Below are positions 1 to 6,569 of a stretch of 12,127 bases of DNA, in pieces. The stretch covers positions 1 through 12,127 of the forward strand of contig CAMDGJ010000071.1 of the NCBI GenBank assembly GCA_945897545.1. The letters are read 5' to 3'. Origin of the DNA: Flavobacterium psychrophilum (GTDB lineage: Bacteria; Bacteroidota; Bacteroidia; Flavobacteriales; Flavobacteriaceae). The notes under the pieces were generated by a model. It did not search any database. It was not told where the DNA came from and was given only the letters and a program-made list of their open reading frames with translations. The position numbers and the translations under genes are program-made. The number at the start of each line of letters is the position of its first letter. Within the stretch, counting starts at the first letter, position 1.

Positions 1-120
1 ATATAAGCGTATTTATGATAATCTTCCCCAATAAAATCAGAATTTATTAAAAACAACAGACGATTTGTGTTATTTTAACTGCTCGTAGGAAATGAGCCAA
101 TCAAAATAAGAATTTTTGTT
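1..120 (-). other. possible decayed coding sequence at left edge
   Basis: No intact gene is visible here. Read on the minus strand, two different frames give protein-like stretches one after the other: directly after the NTF2-like gene's stop codon, NSYFDWLISYEQLK ending in TAA near base 69, then in another frame NRLLFLINSDFIGEDYHKY running off the window edge. Neither has an ATG start. This could be the start of a frameshifted minus-strand gene, a gene remnant, or chance. On the plus strand a short frame (YKRIYDNLPQ, stop at 32-34) could instead be the C-terminus of a gene entering from the left. I cannot decide between these. Confidence 0.2.
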
Positions 121-591
121 TTATTTTTTTTCGCTATACGTTTTTAGAGCCATTCGCGCTTGTTCCTGAATTTTTTTCTGCATAAAACCTGTCCAGCCTA
201 GGAGAAATCCTTTTATTCCTAATGCTTGTTTTGCCCATTTCCAAATATCAAAATCATCGGTATGTTTGATTATTAATCCTTCTTTGAAGTGGAATTTAGC
301 TGCGATTGTGTTTACTACTTGCCTATTTGTTTTGCTAAAACGGTAACTTGCAATCCAAAGAGCAGAACCTAAATAGTCATTTGCTTCAACTTCGGAGAAT
401 TCTATTTTTAAATTCCCTTTAGTTCTTTCGATGAGCATTTTCCACATTTGGCAAACCTCTTTTCCTTTTAATAACCCAAAAGCAGGGTCACGAAATTGCA
501 CCTTTGAGTGGTAGCATTCACACATTTTAGCTGAATCTGCATTTGCAAATGCGGTGTATAATTTATTAATTGTGTTTTCGTTTGCAGTCAT
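121..591 (-). CDS. NTF2-like / SnoaL-fold family protein
   Basis: This encodes a small protein of 156 residues with no signal peptide or membrane segment, so probably cytoplasmic. The pattern is that of the NTF2-like superfamily: an N-terminal helix (NTINKLYTAFANAD), a Cys/Tyr/His-containing turn (CECYHSKVQFRDPAFG), a helix with a conserved Trp (residue 50), then long beta strands with charged pocket residues (KIEFSEVEAND, IAAKFHFKEGLIIKHTDDFD). A basic C-terminal extension (LLGWTGFMQKKIQEQ) follows the domain. The family has many uses (isomerases, dehydratases, ligand binding) and the sequence does not fix one. The frame is open up to an ATG at 666, but I prefer the ATG at 591 because the fold begins there and the extra 25 residues look unlike the family. 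The neighbours give no clue to function. Confidence 0.75.
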   Translation of the reverse strand: MTANENTINKLYTAFANADSAKMCECYHSKVQFRDPAFGLLKGKEVCQMWKMLIERTKGNLKIEFSEVEANDYLGSALWIASYRFSKTNRQVVNTIAAKFHFKEGLIIKHTDDFDIWKWAKQALGIKGFLLGWTGFMQKKIQEQARMALKTYSEKK

Positions 592-790
592 TTCGAAAAA
601 AGTTATACTATTAAGTTGATTAATTTTAGTACAATCGTTTTTGTATAATGCCTCTGTATATTTCATTTTTTTTCATTTTTAATGAAAAAATTTGAAATAA
701 CTACCGGTAATAGTAGTAAAGATACTTATTTTTTCGTGTAAAAAAGTCATTTTTTTATTAACTTTTGTAATCCAGTACTTTTTTTATGCC

Positions 791-1468
791 TTACATAATT
801 TTTAGCAATAAATTTGGATCAGGACAATTTTCTAAATAATATTCTAAGTCAGTTATGCTGCAAACACCCGGATAATCACCTATATAATCTTTTATATCTT
901 TAATTATTTGAAAGTGCAAATGTGGAGAATAACCGCCATTTACTGATACATCTCCTAAAGTAGCGATTTTTTGTCCCTTTTGGAAAACGGTTCCAATTTC
1001 AATTTCGGTAATGCTTTCCATCGATAAATGGCCGTATAATGTATAGAAATTTTGATTTTCAAGACTGTGTTTCAAGATAATTGTTAGGCCATAATTTCCC
1101 TTTCCTGTATTATAATCAAAACCATAAACGGTTCCGTGAAGTGCTGCTAATATGGGTGTTCCAGCTTTAATCCATAAATCGATACCAAGGTGTATGTTTC
1201 TTTCTTCTTTTTCTTCGTTATTGAATAAGTGACTGGATTTGTATAAATTTCGTTCTTCATTGTATCCTCCAAAAGCTACTTTGGCATTTTTTATTTGAAG
1301 ATGATTTTCGATGAAAGTTTCAAAAATTTCGGCGTTTACCAAATCTATTTTGGATAATTCAATGTTTGCAATCGATAAATCTATCGGAGTATATTTCGAA
1401 TAAGGAATGAAGCTATCAATAACTTTTACATTTTCAAGTTGTAAAAAACTGTTTTCTAATGCTGACAT
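791..1468 (-). CDS. M23 (LytM-type) metallopeptidase-fold protein without signal peptide
   Basis: This encodes a 225-residue protein. The C-terminal half (about residues 88-200) is an M23/LytM peptidase domain with all zinc ligands present: H93 and D97 in HLGID, and H185 in the HLH motif at 183-185; H147 in YGHLS is the likely additional catalytic His. Zinc endopeptidases of this family usually cut peptidoglycan cross-bridges outside the cytoplasm, but the N-terminus (MSALENSFLQLENVKVIDSF) is not a signal peptide and there is no membrane segment. The N-terminal 85 residues are of unknown function. The phrase ERNIHLGIDLWIKAGTP resembles, from memory, the M23 domain of large bacterial proteins that fuse a kinase-like domain, M23 and a class III aminotransferase, which are also leaderless. 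The gene stands alone, 124 bases upstream of the NTF2-like gene on the same strand. M23 fold is sure; peptidoglycan as substrate is not. Confidence 0.85.
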   Translation of the reverse strand: MSALENSFLQLENVKVIDSFIPYSKYTPIDLSIANIELSKIDLVNAEIFETFIENHLQIKNAKVAFGGYNEERNLYKSSHLFNNEEKEERNIHLGIDLWIKAGTPILAALHGTVYGFDYNTGKGNYGLTIILKHSLENQNFYTLYGHLSMESITEIEIGTVFQKGQKIATLGDVSVNGGYSPHLHFQIIKDIKDYIGDYPGVCSITDLEYYLENCPDPNLLLKIM

Positions 1469-1505
1469 AGTATATTTTTAATGGATGAAAATAAAGTGCC
1501 TTGGT

Positions 1506-1513
1506 CAAATTTA
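1506..1513 (-). promoter_or_regulatory. candidate -7 box for the M23 gene
   Basis: On the minus strand this reads TAAATTTG, a full match to the Bacteroidota -7 consensus TANNTTTG, 37 bases upstream of the M23 start codon. No convincing TTG/TTTG -33 box lies at the expected distance, so this may be chance in AT-rich DNA. Confidence 0.3.
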
Positions 1514-1555
1514 GAGATAAATAATGGTGTTCTTAAAAAAAATATATATTGAATG

Positions 1556-1629
1556 TGTCATTTCGACCGCAGGGAGAAATCACATTTGTTGCTCTCGTAA
1601 TGTGATTTCTCCCTGCGGTCGAAATGACA
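1556..1629. repeat. REP-like perfect inverted repeat (31-bp arms, 12-nt loop)
   Basis: The arms 1556-1586 and 1599-1629 are perfect reverse complements over 31 bp, enclosing the loop TGTTGCTCTCGT. The arm begins TGTCATTTCGACCGCAGGGA and continues with GAAATCACATT. Its GC content is well above the surrounding AT-rich DNA. It sits in the 247-base space between fic and the M23 gene. It has no T-tract, so it is not a standard terminator. Palindromes built on TGTCATTTCGA...GAGAAATC are, to my knowledge, a frequent intergenic REP-type repeat in Flavobacteriia; whether a REP-associated transposase mobilises this copy is inference. Confidence 0.85.
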
Positions 1630-1692
1630 AAATTATACTCTTTAAGTTTTAAACTAAAATTTGACTGAAGTCAAATAAAGATAAAAAAATCA

Positions 1693-1725
1693 CATAAAAA
1701 ACGCCAACCAATTCGTTAGCGTTTT
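1693..1725 (-). terminator. intrinsic terminator of the Fic gene, overlapping its stop codon
   Basis: As minus-strand RNA this forms an 11-bp stem, AAAACGCUAAC with GUUGGCGUUUU, including one U-G wobble, around the 6-nt loop GAAUUG. It is followed by a U-run (the A6 at 1696-1701 on the plus strand). The stop codon of the Fic gene (1716-1718) lies at the loop/stem boundary, so gene and terminator overlap. Confidence 0.75.
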
Positions 1726-2669
1726 CTCTTTCTTGTAGCAACATATTCTTCAACAGCTTTCCGTGTGGTGAGCCAGTTTCGACCTTCTTTGTGAGCATCA
1801 ATTTTTCCTTGTCGCGCCAACAAACTGATGTATTCTTGACCGTAAGGCATATTGGGTTCTTGCACCAAATTTGAAATCACTACATACTCATTGTCGTTAT
1901 CGGGCAAGGCATTGAGGTAAATATTTAACGTTCTTTCGAGCGATTGGCACATCAAAAGAGTGAGTTTTTGATAATTGCCACCATTCGCCTGATTGAGCGC
2001 TTTGTAATACTTTATCCTGTCATTTTTCAAGATAATTGCCGGCGGAAATCCCGAACGCATCAGCAATAGATTCATTGCCAATCGAACCGTTCGACCATTA
2101 CCATCAAAGAATGGATGAATCCAAACTAATTTATGATGAAAAACAGTCGCGAGCTCAATATCATTGAGTTGCTGGGGATTCGTGTTTACAAAATCTATTA
2201 ATTCGTCGAGTAAATCAGAAACTTTATTTGCGTTTGGCGGAGTGAAATTTGCGCCAGTAATTCTAACGCCACCATTGCGAATTCGACCTGCAAAATCTTC
2301 CTCTATGGAGCGCAAAACCAAGCCGTGAAGCGAAAGAATATCAATGCTTCGCAACTTATAATCGTCATTTATAATTGAAAATAAATAGTCAATTGCTTTA
2401 TCGTGATTGTGTGTCTCGAAATGTTCCCGAAGCGATTTCCCTTTCACGGTTATACCTTCTTGCAAAACCATTTGTGTTTCTCGAAGACTTAAGGTATTCC
2501 CTTCAATACCATTTGAATTATAGGTCCATTCAACCGAAAGGCTTTCTCTGATTTTGTGCAAAGCGATAGTAGGCAACGGTCTGCTGGATTGCAAAACTTG
2601 TTTTTTGGCATACAATCTATCAAAGGTTGTTTGAAATTCCTCTCGATATGTTAAATCGATTTTCCACAT
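1716..2669 (-). CDS. Fic family protein (AMP-transferase type) with C-terminal HTH-like domain
   Basis: From the ATG at 2669 this encodes 317 residues; the frame also has an ATG six codons upstream (2687), and the residue numbers here count from that one. The Fic core carries the full active-site motif H191-PFFDGNGRTV-R202 (consensus HPFxxGNGRxxR), which normally transfers AMP from ATP to a hydroxyl on a target protein. An N-terminal Fic_N region carries the inhibitory-helix motif S58-NGI-E62-G-N64, as in class II Fic proteins, whose Glu blocks ATP binding until relieved. Residues 265-323 (GQEYISLLARQGKID, GRNWLTTRKAVEEY) look like a MerR/excisionase-type winged helix, ending in a basic RKRKR tail. 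I prefer 2669 because the candidate -7 box at 2704-2711 would put the transcript start near 2698. No antitoxin gene is adjacent. The target is unknown. Confidence 0.93.
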   Translation of the reverse strand: MWKIDLTYREEFQTTFDRLYAKKQVLQSSRPLPTIALHKIRESLSVEWTYNSNGIEGNTLSLRETQMVLQEGITVKGKSLREHFETHNHDKAIDYLFSIINDDYKLRSIDILSLHGLVLRSIEEDFAGRIRNGGVRITGANFTPPNANKVSDLLDELIDFVNTNPQQLNDIELATVFHHKLVWIHPFFDGNGRTVRLAMNLLLMRSGFPPAIILKNDRIKYYKALNQANGGNYQKLTLLMCQSLERTLNIYLNALPDNDNEYVVISNLVQEPNMPYGQEYISLLARQGKIDAHKEGRNWLTTRKAVEEYVATRKRKR

Positions 2670-2688
2670 AATCCAACAACGATACATA

Positions 2689-2728
2689 TAATATCGGATA
2701 AAACAAATTTAACATCTATCCGATATTA
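2689..2728. promoter_or_regulatory. 12-bp inverted repeat flanking the Fic promoter: candidate operator
   Basis: TAATATCGGATA (2689-2700) and TATCCGATATTA (2717-2728) are perfect reverse complements separated by 16 bases, with about 28 bp between arm centres. The spacer contains the candidate -7 box of the Fic gene, and the left arm covers the predicted transcript start. There is no T-tract, which argues against a terminator for the upstream clc gene. A dimeric DNA-binding protein on both arms would block the promoter; the HTH-like domain of the Fic protein itself is the obvious candidate. That last step is inference. Confidence 0.6.
2704..2711 (-). promoter_or_regulatory. candidate -7 box for the Fic gene
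   Basis: The minus strand reads TAAATTTG, a full match to TANNTTTG, centred between the arms of the inverted repeat. The -33 region is only T-rich (ATTT at 2730-2733), not a clear TTTG. Predicted transcript start is about 2698. Confidence 0.45.
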
Positions 2729-2733
2729 AAAAT

Positions 2734-4518
2734 TTATTCTATTGTCATCGATTTCAACTTGGTTCTATAGGCTTCCAATGCAAATGATTTAGATATAAAG
2801 CCAAAGTATTTTCCGTTTTTAAGTACGGGCAGAAAGTGAACTTTTGTTTTTTCGAATTTATTCATTACCGTTTCCATACTATCTGTAGGGTAGATAACAT
2901 CTATGGAAGCTTTCATTATTTCTTTTACAAAAGTAAATTTTACTCGATATTGATTGAATATTATTTCTCTAATATCATTAAAATGAACTATGCCAAGCAA
3001 TTCTTTTTCTGAATCGACGACGGCAAAAATTACTTGGTTAGAATGAGATATCAAATCGACTAATTTTTCTAGATTTTCATCTGGAGAAACCGTTAAATAA
3101 TCAGTTTGAATGATGGAATTCGTATCTAATGTCGAAAGGATGTTTGTGTCTTTATTGCTGGTAAATGCGTGTCCTTTTCTGGCTAAACTTTTCACGTCCA
3201 AAGAATGTTTTTCGAAGCGTTTTGAAATCGCAAAACTGATGGAAGCAACAATCATAAGCGGAATCATCAAGTCGTAACCACCTGTAATTTCAGCGATAAG
3301 GAAAATTGCGGTTAATGGTGCGTGAAACAATCCGCTGAGAATTCCCGCCATTCCCACCAATGTAAAATTGGTGATAGGTAATTTTGTAAGTCCAGTCAAG
3401 TTTAAAAATTTGGAAAAGAAAAAACCAACATACGAACCTAAAAATAGGGAAGGAGCAAAGTTACCGCCGTTTCCGCCACTTCCTAAGGTGATTCCCGTTG
3501 CAAAAACCTTGAGCATCATCGTTAATCCCACAAATAGTAGAAGTACCCAACTATTATTTCTAAAACCGCTAAACAAGGTGTTTTCCAATAATTTTCCCGG
3601 ATCACTTTCAGATAAAGTCTTGATGCTTTCGTACCCTTCGCCAAAAAGTGTTGGAAAAATAAAAATTAATAATGCCAAAATCGTAGCGCCAAAAAGTGCT
3701 TTTTTATAAGGCTTTAATCGTAGACGGTTAAAAAAATGTTCCACTTTTTGAAAATTCCTCGAATAATAAACAGAGATTAACCCTGTGAATAATCCGAGTA
3801 AAATATAATACGCAATATTATGATAATCGAAGCTTTGTTGTTGATTGAAGGACAATAATATGCTTTCATCCAAAGCAATTTTAGAAACCAAAGCACCAGT
3901 TGCGGCTGCAATCATAATAGGAGTAAAGGCCGAAATGCTTACATCGACCAGCAAAACTTCGATGGCAAACAGTACTCCTGCAATGGGAGCATTAAAAGCG
4001 GCAGAAATTCCGGCTGCAACTCCGCAGCCTATAAGAAGGGTTCTGTCTTTATATCTTAATTTAAATCTTTGAGCATAATTCGAACCAAAAGCAGCACCGG
4101 TTATCACAATTGGGCTTTCTAATCCTGCGGAACCTCCTAAACCCACAGTTAGCGAACTTGTGATAATTTGGGCATACATCTGTTTTCGGGGAATGATACT
4201 GGCTTTTTTAGCAACGGCATACAAAATTTGTGAAGTTCCTTTTTCGATGGTGCCACCCAAGACTCTTTTGACCACAAAAACCGTCAGTAAAATTCCGATT
4301 ATTGGCAAAATACTATTGATGAAACTTAGTTTTAAAATTCCGTTGATATAAGTAGCAAATTGAAAAACCCAATGCGCAAAAGATTTCAAAACAATTACGG
4401 CAGAAGCCGATAAAATTCCAACTAAAACACTAGATAAGAAAATAAATTGTTTATTGCTGAGTTTATTTTGTGCCAGGAAAGCAAAGCCTTCAATTTTATT
4501 GAAATATTTTTTGAACAT
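2734..4518 (-). CDS. ClC-family chloride channel/transporter with C-terminal CBS pair
   Basis: This encodes a 594-residue inner-membrane protein. Residues about 20-435 form the ClC core, which moves Cl- or similar anions as a homodimer. Signature segments are visible: GGSAGLESP (128-136) with the gating glutamate E134, GVLFAIEVL (181-189), GSGGNGGNFAPSLFLG (346-361) and GILSGLFHAPLTAIFLIAE (392-410). Residues about 470-585 form two CBS domains (YLTVSPDENLEKLVDLI; IDVIYPTDSMETVM), which usually bind adenine nucleotides and regulate transport. The position of the internal proton glutamate of E. coli ClC is Val188 here, so H+ coupling cannot be assumed. The start ATG at 4518 begins MFKKYFNK. The gene lies 43 bases downstream of the alkD stump and 46 bases upstream of fic, all on the minus strand; I see no clear promoter of its own. 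Confidence 0.95.
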   Translation of the reverse strand: MFKKYFNKIEGFAFLAQNKLSNKQFIFLSSVLVGILSASAVIVLKSFAHWVFQFATYINGILKLSFINSILPIIGILLTVFVVKRVLGGTIEKGTSQILYAVAKKASIIPRKQMYAQIITSSLTVGLGGSAGLESPIVITGAAFGSNYAQRFKLRYKDRTLLIGCGVAAGISAAFNAPIAGVLFAIEVLLVDVSISAFTPIMIAAATGALVSKIALDESILLSFNQQQSFDYHNIAYYILLGLFTGLISVYYSRNFQKVEHFFNRLRLKPYKKALFGATILALLIFIFPTLFGEGYESIKTLSESDPGKLLENTLFSGFRNNSWVLLLFVGLTMMLKVFATGITLGSGGNGGNFAPSLFLGSYVGFFFSKFLNLTGLTKLPITNFTLVGMAGILSGLFHAPLTAIFLIAEITGGYDLMIPLMIVASISFAISKRFEKHSLDVKSLARKGHAFTSNKDTNILSTLDTNSIIQTDYLTVSPDENLEKLVDLISHSNQVIFAVVDSEKELLGIVHFNDIREIIFNQYRVKFTFVKEIMKASIDVIYPTDSMETVMNKFEKTKVHFLPVLKNGKYFGFISKSFALEAYRTKLKSMTIE

Positions 4519-4561
4519 TTTGTGTTTTTAAAAGAATGCTAATTTACTACTATTTTTGAGT

Positions 4562-4879
4562 TCAGTTTATATTTTTTAAGGCTTCTTTTTGGCTTAAAGT
4601 TTTTAAATTGGTGCTGTTTACAAAATTTCTTACCGCTTCAGGATTTGTTTTTCCATATTCTCTCAATGCCCATCCAATAGCTTTTTGGATGAAAAATTCA
4701 TTATAATTTTTATGTTTTTCACATTCTGATTTTAGAATTTCAAAATTGGTTTTTCCTTTGTAACCCAATTGAAAAAGAATCGCACTTCTATTGAGCCACA
4801 TATTCTCTGAATTTGAAAAACGTTCGATTACATTTTCGGTTTCCAATGGATGTTCAAACTTTATTCCAATCGAATGTTT
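4562..4879 (-). pseudogene. C-terminal fragment of an AlkD-type DNA alkylation repair gene
   Basis: Only the last ~95-105 residues remain of a family whose members are normally about 220-240 residues. The visible part is characteristic: NSENMWLNRSAILFQLGY, FFIQKAIGWALREYGKT and LSQKEALKN, matching the C-terminal HEAT-like repeats of AlkD/AlkC-type DNA glycosylases that remove alkylated purines. The frame is open back to a TGA at 4880-4882; the only start-like codon near the homology is a TTG at 4844-4846, so it is unlikely to be translated as a real enzyme. The first in-frame residues (SIGIKFEHPLETENV) already look AlkD-like. The N-terminal part, which carries essential helices and part of the DNA-binding surface, is missing because the DNA runs straight into the truncated ggt gene. 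Loss of glycosylase function is inferred. Confidence 0.8.
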
Positions 4880-5906
4880 TCATTCTATTTTTTAAGTAAG
4901 TATTGTTGAGCAACTCGTTTTTCGGAATTTTCACAAAATCAGGATCTCCCAGAAAATAATTTCTGTCGGCATACCCTCTCCGCTCTGCTTCAGTCATTAG
5001 TTGTATGGATTTTTCGCTGTTGTGTCCATATTTTGCAATAGGAAATGGTTCAATCATTTTCATCATTTGTTGCAAAGTAATTCCTCCGCTTGAAGGTGGC
5101 GACATTGAAATAAGTTTCAGATTTTTATACTTAAAGGAAATTGGCGTTCTCCATTTTGCTTCATATTTCGATAAGTCTTCAAGAGTAATAATTCCGCCAT
5201 TTTTTTTAATAAAACTGACAATTTTTTGGGCAGTTTCTCCTTTGTAGAATTCAGCTGCACCATTTTTCATTATTCGGGTTAATGTTTCGGAAAGGGCTAG
5301 ATATTTTATGGTATCACCAGTTTTATAATTTTGTGCAAGCAAGGTTTCCGCACCACTTACTTTTATAATATCATTCCGATAATTCTGTTGCATTTTTTCC
5401 TGTTTTTGAGTAACCACGACTCCTTTTTTTGCTAAAGCAATTACAGGTTTCATAATTTCTTCTATAGAAAGTTTACCCAATTTTTCGTGAACTGCAAATA
5501 TTCCAGCGATGGTTCCCGGAATACCAATTGCCAATGCCCCATTGACGCTCAGGTTAGGAATCACATTTCCGTTTTGGTCTAAATACATAGCTGCCGTGGC
5601 AGCTAATGGTGCTTTCTCGCGATAATCAAGCGCTCCGGTTTCTCCATTAGCTTTTCGATACACCATAAATCCTCCGCCTCCAATATTTCCTGCAAATGGG
5701 TAAGAAACAGCCAAAGCCAATTCTGTAGCGACCATAGCATCAAAGGCATTACCACCTTTTTTCATAATTTCGACACCAATTTTTGAAGCTTCCTCACGCG
5801 CTGAAACTACCATTGCTTTAGAGGTTACTAAACCAGTTTGCGCAACAGTTTTGATTGGGAGTAAATAGAAAAAAGAAAGGAAAAAAATAAGAATTATTTT
5901 TTTCAT
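4854..5906 (-). pseudogene. ggt: gamma-glutamyltransferase, truncated before the catalytic threonine
   Basis: Gamma-glutamyltransferases are secreted or periplasmic Ntn-hydrolases of about 560-580 residues that cleave and transfer the gamma-glutamyl group of glutathione; the proenzyme cuts itself before a conserved Thr. This gene encodes only 350 residues. It has a signal peptide (MKKIILIFF...KTVAQ, first 23 residues), the N-terminal signature GGNAFDAMVATELAL (51-65), GNIGGGGFMVYR (73-84), the substrate-binding Arg in DYREKAP (R96) and MSPPSSGGITL. It stops at KTFDWNKV, just short of where the catalytic Thr and the whole small subunit should follow, and the DNA continues as the alkD fragment. 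It therefore cannot mature or act as a GGT. The start codon overlaps the acpH stop (ATGA), indicating translational coupling. Confidence 0.85.
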
Positions 5907-6487
5907 AACAAAATTATTTTTTGGTTGGTAAATTTAATCAACTCGTCAAAAAAAGCCGTGAATTCTGACTCAAATTCGGAATAAAACGTTCTCAATTCAG
6001 CCACTGAAAAACGCATAATCGAATCGCGTTTCATTCTGATATCCATTTTTGCCAAAACGCTTTCGATTCCTTCAATGGTTTGATAACTCACTAACCAATT
6101 GTATTCTATTAAATAAGGCATCATTTTTTGGGTTTTTAGAGTCAAATCAGTATAATTATCTCTCAAAGATTGGTAAAAACGTTCTGAATAATCTTCCAAT
6201 TTTTCATTGGAATAATTGCTCCAGTTCTTTGCCAAAAAATGGTCGTAAAAAATATCCACAATGATACCCGAATAATGATGGTAATTGGCGTGAAGCCTTT
6301 TGGTACTTTGTCTAAATACGGGATGAGCATCTGTAAAAGTGTCAATAGCACGGTGCAAAATGATTCCTTTTTGAATGGCCATCGGGAAATTATCAAAGTG
6401 TTTTCCATGAATGCCATCGGCCATAAAATTGCCAATTTTCATCAAATCATTGTCTCCAGAGAGGTATATGTGTGCTAAGAAATTCAT
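5903..6487 (-). CDS. acpH: acyl carrier protein phosphodiesterase
   Basis: This encodes a 194-residue cytoplasmic protein of the usual AcpH length. The enzyme family removes 4'-phosphopantetheine from holo-ACP to give apo-ACP, using a metal-binding HD-like helical fold. Family hallmarks seen here: MNFLAHIYLSGD at the start, IGNFMADGIHG, the ILHRAIDTFTDAHPVF segment with its His/Asp pairs, and DIFYDHFLAKNWS. The start is clear because homology begins at the ATG. It is the first gene of a minus-strand unit and overlaps the following (truncated) ggt by 4 bases. An 82-base divergent gap separates it from glmM; I see no full promoter match for acpH in that gap. Confidence 0.92.
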   Translation of the reverse strand: MNFLAHIYLSGDNDLMKIGNFMADGIHGKHFDNFPMAIQKGIILHRAIDTFTDAHPVFRQSTKRLHANYHHYSGIIVDIFYDHFLAKNWSNYSNEKLEDYSERFYQSLRDNYTDLTLKTQKMMPYLIEYNWLVSYQTIEGIESVLAKMDIRMKRDSIMRFSVAELRTFYSEFESEFTAFFDELIKFTNQKIILL

Positions 6488-6533
6488 TCGTCTAATCTAT
6501 GGATTTTAAATGACTTTTATAAACTCCGTTTAT

Positions 6534-6541
6534 TATATTTG
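6534..6541 (+). promoter_or_regulatory. candidate -7 box for glmM
   Basis: TATATTTG fits TANNTTTG exactly and lies 28 bases before the glmM start. A clear -33 TTTG is missing at the expected distance. Predicted transcript start is around 6547, at the heptamer array. Confidence 0.4.
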
Positions 6542-6545
6542 TAGT

Positions 6546-6566
6546 CAAAAATCTAAAATCTAAAAT
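6546..6566 (+). repeat. heptanucleotide tandem repeat in the glmM leader
   Basis: Three 7-bp units CAAAAAT, CTAAAAT, CTAAAAT occupy the short 5' leader of glmM, ending three bases before its ATG. The last two copies are identical. They could be the A-rich translation-initiation region common in this phylum, but the exact 7-bp period is shared with two other arrays near glmM. Confidence 0.6.
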
Positions 6567-6569
6567 ATT

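Noticed and set aside
592..666. 25-residue N-terminal extension of the NTF2-like protein from the ATG at 666
   Set aside because: The extension is unlike the family and the fold begins at the internal ATG (591); kept only as an alternative start.
1556..1629. Palindrome read as a CRISPR repeat or tRNA-like structure
   Set aside because: Single inverted repeat, no direct repeats with spacers, and no tRNA features.
3368..4351. Plus-strand open frames at 3368-3709, 3845-4072 and 4160-4351
   Set aside because: They are antisense to the well-supported ClC gene and encode low-complexity peptides with no family resemblance.
5005..5247. Plus-strand open frame antisense to ggt
   Set aside because: Antisense to strong GGT homology, no family features.
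6049..6478. Open frames overlapping acpH on both strands (6049-6264, 6163-6435, 6239-6478)
   Set aside because: They overlap an intact, clearly recognised AcpH frame and carry no independent signal.
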